Assembly (NCBI GenBank): GCA_900539625.1 | Contig: UQCW01000009.1 | Span: forward strand, 7,415-71,414 | Reading direction: 5' to 3' | From: an uncultured Prevotella sp. | Lineage (GTDB): Bacteria > Bacteroidota > Bacteroidia > Bacteroidales > Bacteroidaceae | Length of the DNA: 64,000 nucleotides | The notes under the pieces: model-generated | Database searches by the model: none | What the model was told of the DNA's origin: nothing | Seen by the model: the letters and a program-made list of their open reading frames with translations, nothing else | Made by a program: the position numbers and the translations under genes | Shown: in pieces, positions 8,888 through 17,260 of the stretch | How the letters are laid out: each line of letters starts with the position of its first letter | How positions within the stretch are numbered: position 1 is the first letter of the stretch

Positions 8888-9625
8888 ATGACATACAAGC
8901 AAGAAACCATAAAGCCTTACAACGAGAAGGAAGAAAAGGGAGCACAGGTTGAACGCATGTTTGACGGCATTGCTCATTCATACGATTTACTCAACCACAC
9001 GCTCTCCTTCGGAATCGACCGCCGCTGGCGGAAAGTAGCTGTGAAATGGCTCAAGCAGTTTTCGCCCGACAGCATTCTGGATGTTGCCACGGGAACTGGG
9101 GATTTCGCCATCTTAGGTGCCAAGGAAATCAAGCCGAAGCAGATGCTCGGCATTGACCTATCAGAAGGGATGCTATCTGTGGCCCGTGAAAAAATCAAGA
9201 AAGAAAAATTGGAAGACATTGTAAGCGTAAAGAAGGAGGATTGTATGAACCTGTCCTTCGAGGACAACGTCTTTGACGCCGTTATGGCAGCCTATGGCAT
9301 CCGAAATTTTGCGGACTTAGACAGAGGCTTGTGCGAGATGTGCAGAGTGATGAAACCAGGCGGACACCTGGCCGTTATCGAACTGACTTCTCCTTCCCAT
9401 TTTCCGATGAACATGCTCTTTAAAACATATTCCCATTGGGTGATGCCAACAATCGGACGCTTCATTTCAAAAGACAAAAAAGCATATCGCTATTTGCCCC
9501 AGACCATGGAGGCGTTCCCAAAGGAAAACAGGATGAAAGAAATACTTGAAAAAGCGGGATTTAAAGACGTAAAAATCAAGAGGTTCACATTTGGAATCAG
9601 CATGCTTTATATAGCCTCAAAATAA
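8888..9625 (+). CDS. menG: Demethylmenaquinone methyltransferase
   Basis: A 245-residue class-I SAM-dependent methyltransferase of the UbiE/MenG family. The SAM-binding motif DVATGTGDFA is at residues 65-74, preceded by the family signature VERMFDGIAHSYDLLNHTLS. Later family blocks are AAYGIRNFADLDRGL and RVMKPGGHL. It catalyses the last step of menaquinone synthesis, C-methylation of demethylmenaquinone. Because this genome makes menaquinone (menF, D, B and CE are 4-11 kb downstream), I call it MenG and not a ubiquinone enzyme. aroE follows after 42 bases, a fitting neighbour because shikimate leads to chorismate, the menaquinone precursor. Confidence 0.93.
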   Translation: MTYKQETIKPYNEKEEKGAQVERMFDGIAHSYDLLNHTLSFGIDRRWRKVAVKWLKQFSPDSILDVATGTGDFAILGAKEIKPKQMLGIDLSEGMLSVAREKIKKEKLEDIVSVKKEDCMNLSFEDNVFDAVMAAYGIRNFADLDRGLCEMCRVMKPGGHLAVIELTSPSHFPMNMLFKTYSHWVMPTIGRFISKDKKAYRYLPQTMEAFPKENRMKEILEKAGFKDVKIKRFTFGISMLYIASK

Positions 9626-9667
9626 GCGAATATAGACATCACACTAACAGATAAAACAACATTACGC

Positions 9668-10426
9668 ATGGAAAGGTACGGACTCATCGGCCGTCCGTTA
9701 GGACACTCGTTTTCTGCAAGTTTCTTCGCCGAAAAATTTGCAAGCGAAGGGATAGATGCCGTTTATGAAAACCATGAATTGCCGGAACTTGCAGGCCATT
9801 TCATGGAATTGGTGGATTCAACGCCGAATCTGAGAGGGCTGAATGTGACCATTCCATACAAGCAAGACGTCATCCCCCTGCTGAATGAGCTCAGCAACGA
9901 CGCAAGGGCGATAGGGGCGGTCAATGTCATCAGCATCTCCCGTCTCGGCGACGACAGGCCCCACCTCAAAGGCTACAACTCCGATGTAATCGGCTTTACG
10001 GAATCCATCAAACCGCTTTTGCGCGAATGCCATAAAAAAGCACTCGTATTGGGAACGGGCGGTGCCTCGAAGGCTGTAGTCTACGGCTTGGAAAAACTGG
10101 GATTGGCAACGACCTATGTGAGCCGCACCCCCCGTTCTGGCATGCTGACGTATGAAGATTTGACGGCCGATATCATGAAGCAACACCTCGTTGTGGTCAA
10201 CTGCACGCCTGTCGGTATGTTCCCACACACAGACGAATACCCCGCCATCCCCTATCAGTTGCTCTCGCCCGATCATCTTCTTTACGACTTGGTGTACAAT
10301 CCGCTTGAAACCATGTTCCTAAAAAAAGGAAAGGAACGCGGTTGCATCATAAAGAACGGTTTGGAAATGCTACACCTTCAGGCCATCGCCAGTTGGGAAT
10401 TTTGGCATGAACACCCGAACAAGTAG
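9668..10426 (+). CDS. aroE: Shikimate dehydrogenase
   Basis: A 252-residue AroE. It reduces 3-dehydroshikimate to shikimate with NADPH in the chorismate pathway. The N-terminal substrate domain has GRPLGHSFSASFF and NVTIPYK with the catalytic Lys at residue 65. GYNSD supplies the partner Asp (106). The nucleotide fold has VLGTGGASKA at about 127-136. The C-terminal GLEMLHLQA is also standard. The length is slightly short for the family but complete. It probably shares a transcript with menG. Confidence 0.94.
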   Translation: MERYGLIGRPLGHSFSASFFAEKFASEGIDAVYENHELPELAGHFMELVDSTPNLRGLNVTIPYKQDVIPLLNELSNDARAIGAVNVISISRLGDDRPHLKGYNSDVIGFTESIKPLLRECHKKALVLGTGGASKAVVYGLEKLGLATTYVSRTPRSGMLTYEDLTADIMKQHLVVVNCTPVGMFPHTDEYPAIPYQLLSPDHLLYDLVYNPLETMFLKKGKERGCIIKNGLEMLHLQAIASWEFWHEHPNK

Positions 10427-10568
10427 GGGGCAATATCCAACGTTAGTCCTGACACTTGGCAAACCAGATCAAGACGCTTAGCAAAGACGAAAGCCAGTTT
10501 TCATTGCCAAATGCTTTCCGCCGCATGATTTCCTGTATGTGCAACTTCAACAAAAGCTAAAGAAACAG

Positions 10569-11480
10569 ATGTATAGATATTTCATTATCACCCTGTTGTT
10601 CATCCTGTCAGCTGCATCATCAAGCGCCAGGAAGTGGACACCAGAAACGCTTCCGATGGTGCATCTGAAGGATGCCACGAAATATGTCTGCAATCCAGAT
10701 GGCATTCTGAAACCAGCAACCGTAGACTCTGCCGATGCACTTCTCTCAGCTTTGGAGCGCGACAAAGGTGTGCAAACGGTTGTTGTCGTTGTCAAGCAAC
10801 TGGAGGGCGACGACCCGTACAGCTTCGGCATGGCCCTGGGAAAACGCTACGGAATTGGCGACGGCGAGCAGCGCACCGGCCTGATTCTCATTTTGGCCAC
10901 AGAAGACAGAAGCTATCAGTTGCTGACAGGCAACGGTCTTGAAGGCACCATCCCAGATGCCATCTCCAGAAGAATTCAAAACCGCGTTATGGTGCCGGAA
11001 CTGAAAAAGGGAGATTGGGACAAAGCCATTTCCAACACGCTAAAAAGCATCGACGGATATGTCAGAGGAGACGAAACACTTCGTGGCAACGACGACGAAG
11101 AAGACAATCCATTTGGCAGCATTCTGGCACTTGTCTTCACGTTCACCTTCATTGCGTTCATCTATCTCCTCAGCCTCCAGTCAAACCGACGCACCTGTCC
11201 CAAATGCGGCAAACACAAACTGACTTTGAAAAAGAAAACGGAAAAAATCTCTGGCAAGAGAATAATGATAGAAGAACACTGGCGCTGCAAAACATGTGGC
11301 TATGAAGAAACCCGCCATACGGACAAGCCCAACGATGAGCACAATGGCAACCGGTCAGGCGGCAGAGGCATCCCCCCCTTCATCTTTTTCCCACCGACGG
11401 GCGGCGGACATAGCGGCCCGACAGGCGGCAGTTTCGGAGGCGGTACATTCGGAGGCGGAGGTAGCGGCGGTCGTTTTTGA
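10569..11480 (+). CDS. TPM domain membrane protein with zinc ribbon and Gly-rich tail
   Basis: From ATG 10569 the protein has 303 residues. It has a signal peptide (1-19), a TPM domain (about 35-165, with FGMALGKRYGIGD and RSYQLLTGNGLEG) and a transmembrane helix (about 184-203). A zinc ribbon follows (CPKC at 210-213, CKTC at 240-243), and the last 30 residues are Gly-rich, ending GGGGSGGRF. An ATG at 10539 would add 10 charged residues before the signal peptide and is less likely. TPM proteins are membrane-anchored and often lie next to lemA, as here. Proposed roles in envelope or photosystem maintenance come from distant homologues, and the function here is unknown. Confidence 0.85.
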   Translation: MYRYFIITLLFILSAASSSARKWTPETLPMVHLKDATKYVCNPDGILKPATVDSADALLSALERDKGVQTVVVVVKQLEGDDPYSFGMALGKRYGIGDGEQRTGLILILATEDRSYQLLTGNGLEGTIPDAISRRIQNRVMVPELKKGDWDKAISNTLKSIDGYVRGDETLRGNDDEEDNPFGSILALVFTFTFIAFIYLLSLQSNRRTCPKCGKHKLTLKKKTEKISGKRIMIEEHWRCKTCGYEETRHTDKPNDEHNGNRSGGRGIPPFIFFPPTGGGHSGPTGGSFGGGTFGGGGSGGRF

Positions 11481-11548
11481 CTTTCAGTCTCCCCGTTATT
11501 CCAACGCACACGCATAATCTAATCCACAAACCCTTATACATTAAAATT

Positions 11549-12148
11549 ATGAACCAAAAATTCAGAATCTCAACGCCCCTGATTGTAACGGGCGTAATCA
11601 TCCTTTGTCTGTTCATCGGCGGTTTTTCTTCCTACAACAGTCTGGTTGGTTTAGACGAGGAAACCAACACAGCCTGGGGTAATCTGCAATCGCAATACCA
11701 ACGACGGGCCGACCTGATTCCTAACCTTGTAAACACAGTGAAGGGCTATGCCAAGCACGAGCAAGGCACACTGGAAAGCGTTGTGGAAGCCCGCGCAAAG
11801 GCAACGCAAGTAACGGTGGATTCCGACAATCTGACACCCGAGCGCATGAAGGAAATCCAAAAAGCACAGGGAGAACTCTCTACGGCGCTGGGAAAATTGC
11901 TCGCCATTTCAGAGAACTATCCCGACTTGAAAGCCAACGAAAATTTCTCAGAACTACAAGCCCAATTGGAAGGCACCGAAAACCGCATCAACGAAAGCAG
12001 ACAACTTTACAACAAGGCCGTCAAGGATTTCAACGTCAAAGTGCGCCGTTTCCCTTCCAACATCATTGCTGGCATCTGCGGTTTCGAGAAAAAATCGCCG
12101 TTTGAAGCCGACGCCAAAGCCTCAGAAGTGCCAAGCGTCAACTTCTAA
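11549..12148 (+). CDS. LemA family protein
   Basis: A 199-residue protein from ATG 11549 (MNQKFRISTPLIVTG). An ATG at 11477 overlaps the TPM gene and would add 24 residues before the membrane segment, so it is rejected. One N-terminal transmembrane helix (about 9-28) is followed by the LemA helical domain, with NTAWGNLQSQYQRRADLIPN and EGTENRINESRQLYNKAVKD. The small N-terminal end probably faces outward and the helices lie on one side of the inner membrane. The TPM-LemA pair is a common arrangement. The biochemical role is not settled. Confidence 0.9.
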   Translation: MNQKFRISTPLIVTGVIILCLFIGGFSSYNSLVGLDEETNTAWGNLQSQYQRRADLIPNLVNTVKGYAKHEQGTLESVVEARAKATQVTVDSDNLTPERMKEIQKAQGELSTALGKLLAISENYPDLKANENFSELQAQLEGTENRINESRQLYNKAVKDFNVKVRRFPSNIIAGICGFEKKSPFEADAKASEVPSVNF

Positions 12149-12261
12149 GCGGGTGTTCGCTCTCCATTTCGTAGATGCCTAAAACATCCCTAATATGTAA
12201 TGGTAAAAGCAAAAAAAATGATCTTGAATTAGAAGCTAATCCCCAAAAAAATCACACAGAC

Positions 12262-13116
12262 ATGAAAGATAATAAATCCTCCATAACATCCCTTGGCCGC
12301 ATGCCCCTTCTCTCAAGTTGCCTCGTGTTCTGCCTTGCAGTGACGGGGTGCGGCAGCGACGACGGTCCTGCGTTGCAGCCCATCAAACCGCAATTGCCGG
12401 CTGCCGAGTCAAATCCCGTCAAGCAAATCAGGCATCAAGGCGACGTCACAAGCTGCTACGACTGGAAATTCACCTACGATCAAGGTCGTCTCGTCAACGC
12501 CACGGGCCTCATGCGCAGTTCCGATGCGCAAACCGATGGCACCTACCAATACACCAGCAGTCTGGCCTTTTCCCCGTCAACCGTGCAGGTCTCAAATTCA
12601 AGCGGCGAAAAAACGCAGCTTCAGCTCAATGCTTTGGGACACATCAAACACATGTCGGTCAATAAAAATCAATACGACTTCGAATACATCGACGGCCGTC
12701 TCGTGAAGTGGGAAAAAACAGCCGTTGAAAGCAGCATGGGGCAGATTCTCTCCTACAAAAGTTCAGCAACCATTGAATACATGAACGGCAATTTCTCGAA
12801 AATCACCTACATGGGCCCCGATGGCGCGAAAATCACCGTCAGCTTCACAGCCTCCGACCTCCAAAACAGAAACGGCGTTCTTCCCGAACTCGTCGGAAAA
12901 GAATTGGGCTGTCTGGGCTTCGAGCACCTCTATTATGCAGGACTGCTCGGACGGTCGTCCAGCAATCTCGTCAAAAACATCAGTTACACAAACGACAAAG
13001 ACGCCTCACAAAATTTCGACACCAGCTTTGAATACAGCATCAAAAACGGCAACGTGGTATTGTGCAACTACCATACGCCCACAGGTGGTGTAGCCTCTGT
13101 TTCCTATGAATATTAA
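12262..13116 (+). CDS. Lipoprotein, DUF4595-like
   Basis: A 284-residue protein from ATG 12262. The signal peptide ends in the lipobox AVTGC with the lipidated Cys at residue 30, followed by GSDDG. The body is made of short beta-hairpin units such as YDWKFTYDQGRLVNATG, YDFEYIDGRLVKWEK and ATIEYMNGNFSKITY. These resemble DUF4595-type lipoproteins of Bacteroidales, whose function is unknown. Its last 11 bases overlap the start of menF in another frame, so the two genes are probably translationally coupled, but I see no functional link. Confidence 0.7.
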   Translation: MKDNKSSITSLGRMPLLSSCLVFCLAVTGCGSDDGPALQPIKPQLPAAESNPVKQIRHQGDVTSCYDWKFTYDQGRLVNATGLMRSSDAQTDGTYQYTSSLAFSPSTVQVSNSSGEKTQLQLNALGHIKHMSVNKNQYDFEYIDGRLVKWEKTAVESSMGQILSYKSSATIEYMNGNFSKITYMGPDGAKITVSFTASDLQNRNGVLPELVGKELGCLGFEHLYYAGLLGRSSSNLVKNISYTNDKDASQNFDTSFEYSIKNGNVVLCNYHTPTGGVASVSYEY

Positions 13117-14311
13117 CGAGAAAAACATCCAAACAAACACATCCAGCCGGGAAACAGGAGCAACACTTTACGCTGCCATCACAAACAAACTAACCGTCAG
13201 GCAGTTTCTCTCAACCGCAGGCAACGAAAGCCGCCATTCTTCCAAACGCGATGAATGCTCATTTGTTTTCTACCGTCTTCCCGGCGAATCTGAATACATA
13301 TTTATCTCCCAATGTGGCGACACATCGGAAATAAAATCATGGGACATCCCCGCCAAGACCCAGGGCGTGATCATCGCCCCCTATGAGCAAAGCGGCGAAA
13401 CCCCCATGCTGATTGTCCGCCCCGACTTCATGGCAAAAGGACAAATCCCCAGCAGCGTTCCCCGCCATCAGCCGTCAGCCGTCTTGACAAGCACCGGCAA
13501 CGACGAAAAAAACCAGCTGCGTTCCTACAAGGAGAGCTTTGAAAAATGCCTTGACACCCTGCGTGAAGGCACACTCAAGAAAGTGGTGCTTTCACGGCGG
13601 CTCAACATAAAGACAGACCACAACGCCGCCCTCATCGACCTTTTTCTCCTCACGTGCCAAAATATGCCCCAGAGCTACGTCACATTGTGGTACACTCCAC
13701 ACACCGGACTCTGGCTGGCGGCAACGCCCGAAAACCTCCTCCGACGCTCCTCATCCTCCCCCCTTTGGCACACCATGGCCTTGGCAGGCACCTGCGAATG
13801 GAAAGGCAGTCTCCCCGCCCTCGATGCTTGGAGCAAAAAAAACATCGAGGAACACCAGTATGTCGTTGACTTCATCACCAAGCACCTGACCCCATTCGCC
13901 GAAGGCAGCATCGCGAAATCCCCTTGCCACCCCACACGTGCAGGCAATGTGGTACATCTCCACACAGACATTTCGTTTCGCCCCAAAGCCACCCTCAGCA
14001 TCGGGAGTCTCCTGCAATCCCTCCATCCGACACCCGCCGTGTGCGGAACGCCCACAGAAAGCGCCAAACGCCGCATCCTCACGTCGGAAACCACGCCGCG
14101 CAAATACTACGCAGGTTTCAGCGGTCCGATAAACATCAACGGACAGACAGCACTCTTCGTCTCGCTCCGCTGCATGGAAATGTCAGAAGGCCAGGCCACA
14201 TTGTACGCTGGCGGAGGCATACTGAAAGAAAGCAAACTGGAAGAAGAGTGGCAGGAAACCTGTCGCAAACTGCACGCCATGCAGCAATTGTTTTCCGGGC
14301 AAAATGAGTAA
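13106..14311 (+). CDS. menF: Isochorismate synthase
   Basis: A 401-residue chorismate-binding enzyme. It converts chorismate to isochorismate, the first committed step of menaquinone synthesis. Visible family motifs are KKVVLSRRL, ALAGTCEWKG, KNIEEHQYVVDFI, HPTPAVCGTP, YYAGFSGPI and YAGGGILKESKLEEEWQET. The N-terminal 130 residues are less conserved, as is usual. The start at 13106 overlaps the preceding lipoprotein gene. The next pathway gene, menD, follows after a 313-base gap filled with palindromic repeats, so menF may lie on a separate transcript. Confidence 0.92.
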   Translation: MNINEKNIQTNTSSRETGATLYAAITNKLTVRQFLSTAGNESRHSSKRDECSFVFYRLPGESEYIFISQCGDTSEIKSWDIPAKTQGVIIAPYEQSGETPMLIVRPDFMAKGQIPSSVPRHQPSAVLTSTGNDEKNQLRSYKESFEKCLDTLREGTLKKVVLSRRLNIKTDHNAALIDLFLLTCQNMPQSYVTLWYTPHTGLWLAATPENLLRRSSSSPLWHTMALAGTCEWKGSLPALDAWSKKNIEEHQYVVDFITKHLTPFAEGSIAKSPCHPTRAGNVVHLHTDISFRPKATLSIGSLLQSLHPTPAVCGTPTESAKRRILTSETTPRKYYAGFSGPININGQTALFVSLRCMEMSEGQATLYAGGGILKESKLEEEWQETCRKLHAMQQLFSGQNE

Positions 14312-14332
14312 TCGTTAGAAACAGCGCCCTGA

Positions 14333-14475
14333 AAGGTAGCGTATTCAAAATCAAGAAAAGTCTCTGTGCGGTTTTGAGCCAAATAACATGGCAGTTGCGC
14401 CGCTGCCCCTGAAAGGGGCGCTGCCGCCTCTTTACCAACCTTGATTTTTATGGAATTTTGAACACCACACCTTAC
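14333..14475. repeat. Degenerate inverted repeat between menF and menD
   Basis: TATTCAAAATCAAG near 14341 pairs loosely with CTTGATTTTTATGG...TTTTGAACACC near 14440-14465, around a GC-rich imperfect hairpin (14396-14430, with CTGCCCCTGAAAGGGGCG). The ends resemble the palindromic repeat just downstream and may be an older copy of it. I see no gene here. Confidence 0.4.
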
Positions 14476-14504
14476 ACCCTCAAAATTGTTCAAATTATTT
14501 TTAG

Positions 14505-14580
14505 GTAGGTGTTCTGAATTAGTTTATATTAAACTGGATAATCCCTGCATGGATAGTATAAACTAATTTTGAACACCTAC
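14505..14580 (+). repeat. Palindromic intergenic repeat, copy 2 (5' of menD)
   Basis: This is the cleanest copy. The left arm GTAGGTGTTCTGAATTAG and the right arm CTAATTTTGAACACCTAC pair over about 24 bases with two mismatches, enclosing CCCTGCATGGATAGTAT. The right arm contains TAATTTTG, which fits the -7 consensus TAnnTTTG. The menD start codon lies 44 bases further on. No coding potential. Confidence 0.8.
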
Positions 14581-14624
14581 TTACCATTACACAAACGCCC
14601 AAACCCATAATCTTGTAAAAGAAA

Positions 14625-16232
14625 ATGTTTTGTGACAAGACCAACGTAAACATCCTTACATCCATCCTTCTTCAGAGCGGTATAACAGATGCCGTTGTCT
14701 GTCCGGGCTCGCGAAACGGCGTCATTGTCCACAATCTCCACGAGCTCACAAGGACAGCCTCCCCCGAGCATCCCTTCCGCATCCATGCCGTCACCGACGA
14801 GCGCAGTGCGGCCTTCGTTGCCCTGGGCATCTCGCTGGCGCAGGACCTCCGTCCCGTCGCCGTGTGTGTCACGTCGGGTTCCGCCCTCTTGAACACCATC
14901 CCCGCTGTCGCAGAAGCCTTCTATCGGCAGATTCCCCTGCTCGTCATCTCCGCCGACCGTCCTCCGCAACTCATCGGCCAGCTCGACGGGCAGACCATTC
15001 CGCAGACCTCCGCTCTTGCGCCCTACGCAAAGACCTACACGCTCGCCGAGGCCCACACCGAAGCCGAGGTCCACTGGTGCCGCAACGCCGCTTGTGAGGC
15101 ATGTATCGCCCTGAAGCGGCGCGGCGGTGGCCCCGTCCACCTCAACATCCCCCTCTCGGAACCACTCTTCAGCTTCACCACGCCCCGTCTGCCCCTGGCC
15201 AGCCCGGTCGCCTTTTACGAGACGGAAGACGGTGCACCCCCCGCCGCCCTGGCCAGCAAAATCAACGAAGCCACCCTGCCCGTGGTCATCGTGGGGCAAT
15301 GCGAGAGAAAGGCCGACATTCTGGAGAGGCTTGATGAGGAAAACAAACTGTTGGTGCTCCCTGAGCTCGTTTCCAACCAGGCAAACGCCAACCGCACGGC
15401 CCTGCTGGAAAGTAGCCCCGAATTGAGAGAACAATTGCGCCCCGACCTCCTCATCCACGTCGGCGGCAACCTCGTTGGCAAACAGCTAAAGCTCGCTCTG
15501 CGCCAGCGTCCCGCGCTCTCCGTTGTCCGCATCCAGCAAAACGCCGGTATGCCCGACACCTTCATGCACCTCGACATGCTTGTTGAAGCCCCCTGGCAAA
15601 ACCTCCTTGCCCGCCTCCGCCCCCTGCTGAGGGAAAAGACCGCCGTGTGCCGCCTACGGCAGCAACTCGACAACGCCCCCTGCGCCATTCCTGCCGCCGA
15701 CATCCAGCATACAGCCATGACAGCCATCAAGCGCCATCTCCAGCAACACCGCCTCCCGCTCTCCGCCATCCATCTTGCCAACAGCACCGTTGTCCGCTCC
15801 GCTGCCGCCGTCTTCAACGACGGCACCTTCACGCTGAGAGTCAACCGCGGTGTCAACGGCATCGAAGGCTCCCTCTCGGCCGCCGCTGGCAATGCCCTCG
15901 CCAGCCGCAAGACAGTCCTCGCCTTCATCGGCGACCTCAGTTTCTTCTACGACCAAAACGCCCTCTGGAACTCAGCGTTGCGCGGCAACCTCCGCATCGT
16001 CCTCTTCAACAATTCCGGTGGACGCATTTTTAAGCAGCTCCCCGGCCTCAATGATTCTCCCGCCAGCAACAACTACATCGCCGGTGCCCACCACACGTCG
16101 GCCCGTGGCGTTGCCGAAACCCACCGCCTCGAATATCTCTCGGCAGGCTCCCCCGACGACCTCCCAAGCGCCATCAACCGTCTCCTGACGCAAGAGACGG
16201 AGCGTCCCGTCCTTTTGGAAATATTCTGCTAA
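14625..16232 (+). CDS. menD: SEPHCHC synthase (MenD)
   Basis: A 535-residue thiamine-diphosphate enzyme. It joins isochorismate and 2-oxoglutarate to 2-succinyl-5-enolpyruvyl-6-hydroxy-3-cyclohexene-1-carboxylate. The N-terminal domain has VVCPGSRNG (24-32) and TDERSAAF with the catalytic Glu at residue 59. The TPP/metal motif GDLSFFYDQNALWN starts at about 436, followed by NNSGGRIF. The length is typical. The reading strand is strikingly C-rich in this stretch, like menB and menCE but unlike the flanking genes. Palindromic repeat copy 2 ends 44 bases before the start. Confidence 0.95.
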   Translation: MFCDKTNVNILTSILLQSGITDAVVCPGSRNGVIVHNLHELTRTASPEHPFRIHAVTDERSAAFVALGISLAQDLRPVAVCVTSGSALLNTIPAVAEAFYRQIPLLVISADRPPQLIGQLDGQTIPQTSALAPYAKTYTLAEAHTEAEVHWCRNAACEACIALKRRGGGPVHLNIPLSEPLFSFTTPRLPLASPVAFYETEDGAPPAALASKINEATLPVVIVGQCERKADILERLDEENKLLVLPELVSNQANANRTALLESSPELREQLRPDLLIHVGGNLVGKQLKLALRQRPALSVVRIQQNAGMPDTFMHLDMLVEAPWQNLLARLRPLLREKTAVCRLRQQLDNAPCAIPAADIQHTAMTAIKRHLQQHRLPLSAIHLANSTVVRSAAAVFNDGTFTLRVNRGVNGIEGSLSAAAGNALASRKTVLAFIGDLSFFYDQNALWNSALRGNLRIVLFNNSGGRIFKQLPGLNDSPASNNYIAGAHHTSARGVAETHRLEYLSAGSPDDLPSAINRLLTQETERPVLLEIFC

Positions 16233-16326
16233 GTAATCGTACTATTACTAAAACATACAAACACAGAAACGGTGGGTGCCCCTCACCGAAACACACAACA
16301 TTTATACTAAAACACCTATCAAAGAA

Positions 16327-17145
16327 ATGGAACGCAACTGGAAAACAATCAAACAATACGAAGAAATCCTTTTTGAAGAATACGAAGGCATTGCCAAGAT
16401 AACGATCAACCGTCCCCGCTATCGCAACGCCTTCACCCCGCAAACCGTCTCCGAAATCGGCGACGCCCTGCGTCATTGCCGTGAAGCCGCCGACATCGCC
16501 GTCGTCGTCCTGACCGGTGCCGGCAACGTCGCCTTCTGCTCCGGCGGCGACATGCACGTCAAAGGACGCGGCGGCTACGTTGGCGGTGACGGAGTGCCCC
16601 GCCTCAATGTGCTCGACGTGCAAAAGCAAATCCGCTCCCTTCCCAAGCCCGTCATCGCCATGGTCAACGGATACGCCATCGGCGGCGGCCATGTCCTCCA
16701 TCTCATGTGCGACCTGACCATCGCCTCCACCAACGCCATCTTTGGCCAAACAGGCCCTCGCGTCGGCTCCTTCGATGCCGGCTTCGGTGCCTCCTATCTC
16801 GCCCGCATCGTCGGACAGAAAAAAGCGCGTGAGATATGGTTTATGTGCCGCCAATACAGCGCCGTCGAAGCCGAGCGCATGGGCATGGTCAACAAAGTGG
16901 TAGAACCCGAAGCGCTCGAAGACGAAGTCGTCAGTTGGGCACAGACCATGATGGAACATTCCCCCCTGGCCCTGCGCCTCATAAAAGCCGGACTCAATGC
17001 GGAGCTCGACGGACAAGCAGGCATACAGGAACTCGCCGGCGACTCCACCATGCTCTATTACATGCTCGACGAAGCACAAGAGGGCGGACGCGCCTTCCTC
17101 GAAAAGCGCAAGCCCAACTTCAAGAAATATCCCAAGCTCCCCTGA
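16327..17145 (+). CDS. menB: 1,4-dihydroxy-2-naphthoyl-CoA synthase
   Basis: A 272-residue crotonase-fold enzyme that closes the naphthoquinone ring of o-succinylbenzoyl-CoA. Family motifs are CSGGDMHVKGRGGYVG, the oxyanion-hole segment MVNGYAIGGGHVLHL, and GQTGPRVGSFDAGFG with the active-site Asp. The C-terminus NFKKYPKLP is typical of MenB. I chose ATG 16327 (MERNWKTIKQYE). The upstream ATG at 16276 adds 17 residues absent from the family. It lies 94 bases after menD and is followed by menCE after 115 bases. Confidence 0.95.
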   Translation: MERNWKTIKQYEEILFEEYEGIAKITINRPRYRNAFTPQTVSEIGDALRHCREAADIAVVVLTGAGNVAFCSGGDMHVKGRGGYVGGDGVPRLNVLDVQKQIRSLPKPVIAMVNGYAIGGGHVLHLMCDLTIASTNAIFGQTGPRVGSFDAGFGASYLARIVGQKKAREIWFMCRQYSAVEAERMGMVNKVVEPEALEDEVVSWAQTMMEHSPLALRLIKAGLNAELDGQAGIQELAGDSTMLYYMLDEAQEGGRAFLEKRKPNFKKYPKLP

Positions 17146-17260
17146 TGCCTCCTCCGCCAGCCTCTCCCCACAAGTCCATAGGAATGGGGGAGAGGCTGCG
17201 ACGCCTTAGGACACCGCTCCCCTCCACACAAACAACACACACAAACAACAATACAAAACG

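Noticed and set aside
14396..14430. Possible riboswitch or tRNA in the menF-menD gap
   Set aside because: The GC-rich hairpin is imperfect and fits neither a tRNA cloverleaf nor a known riboswitch core.
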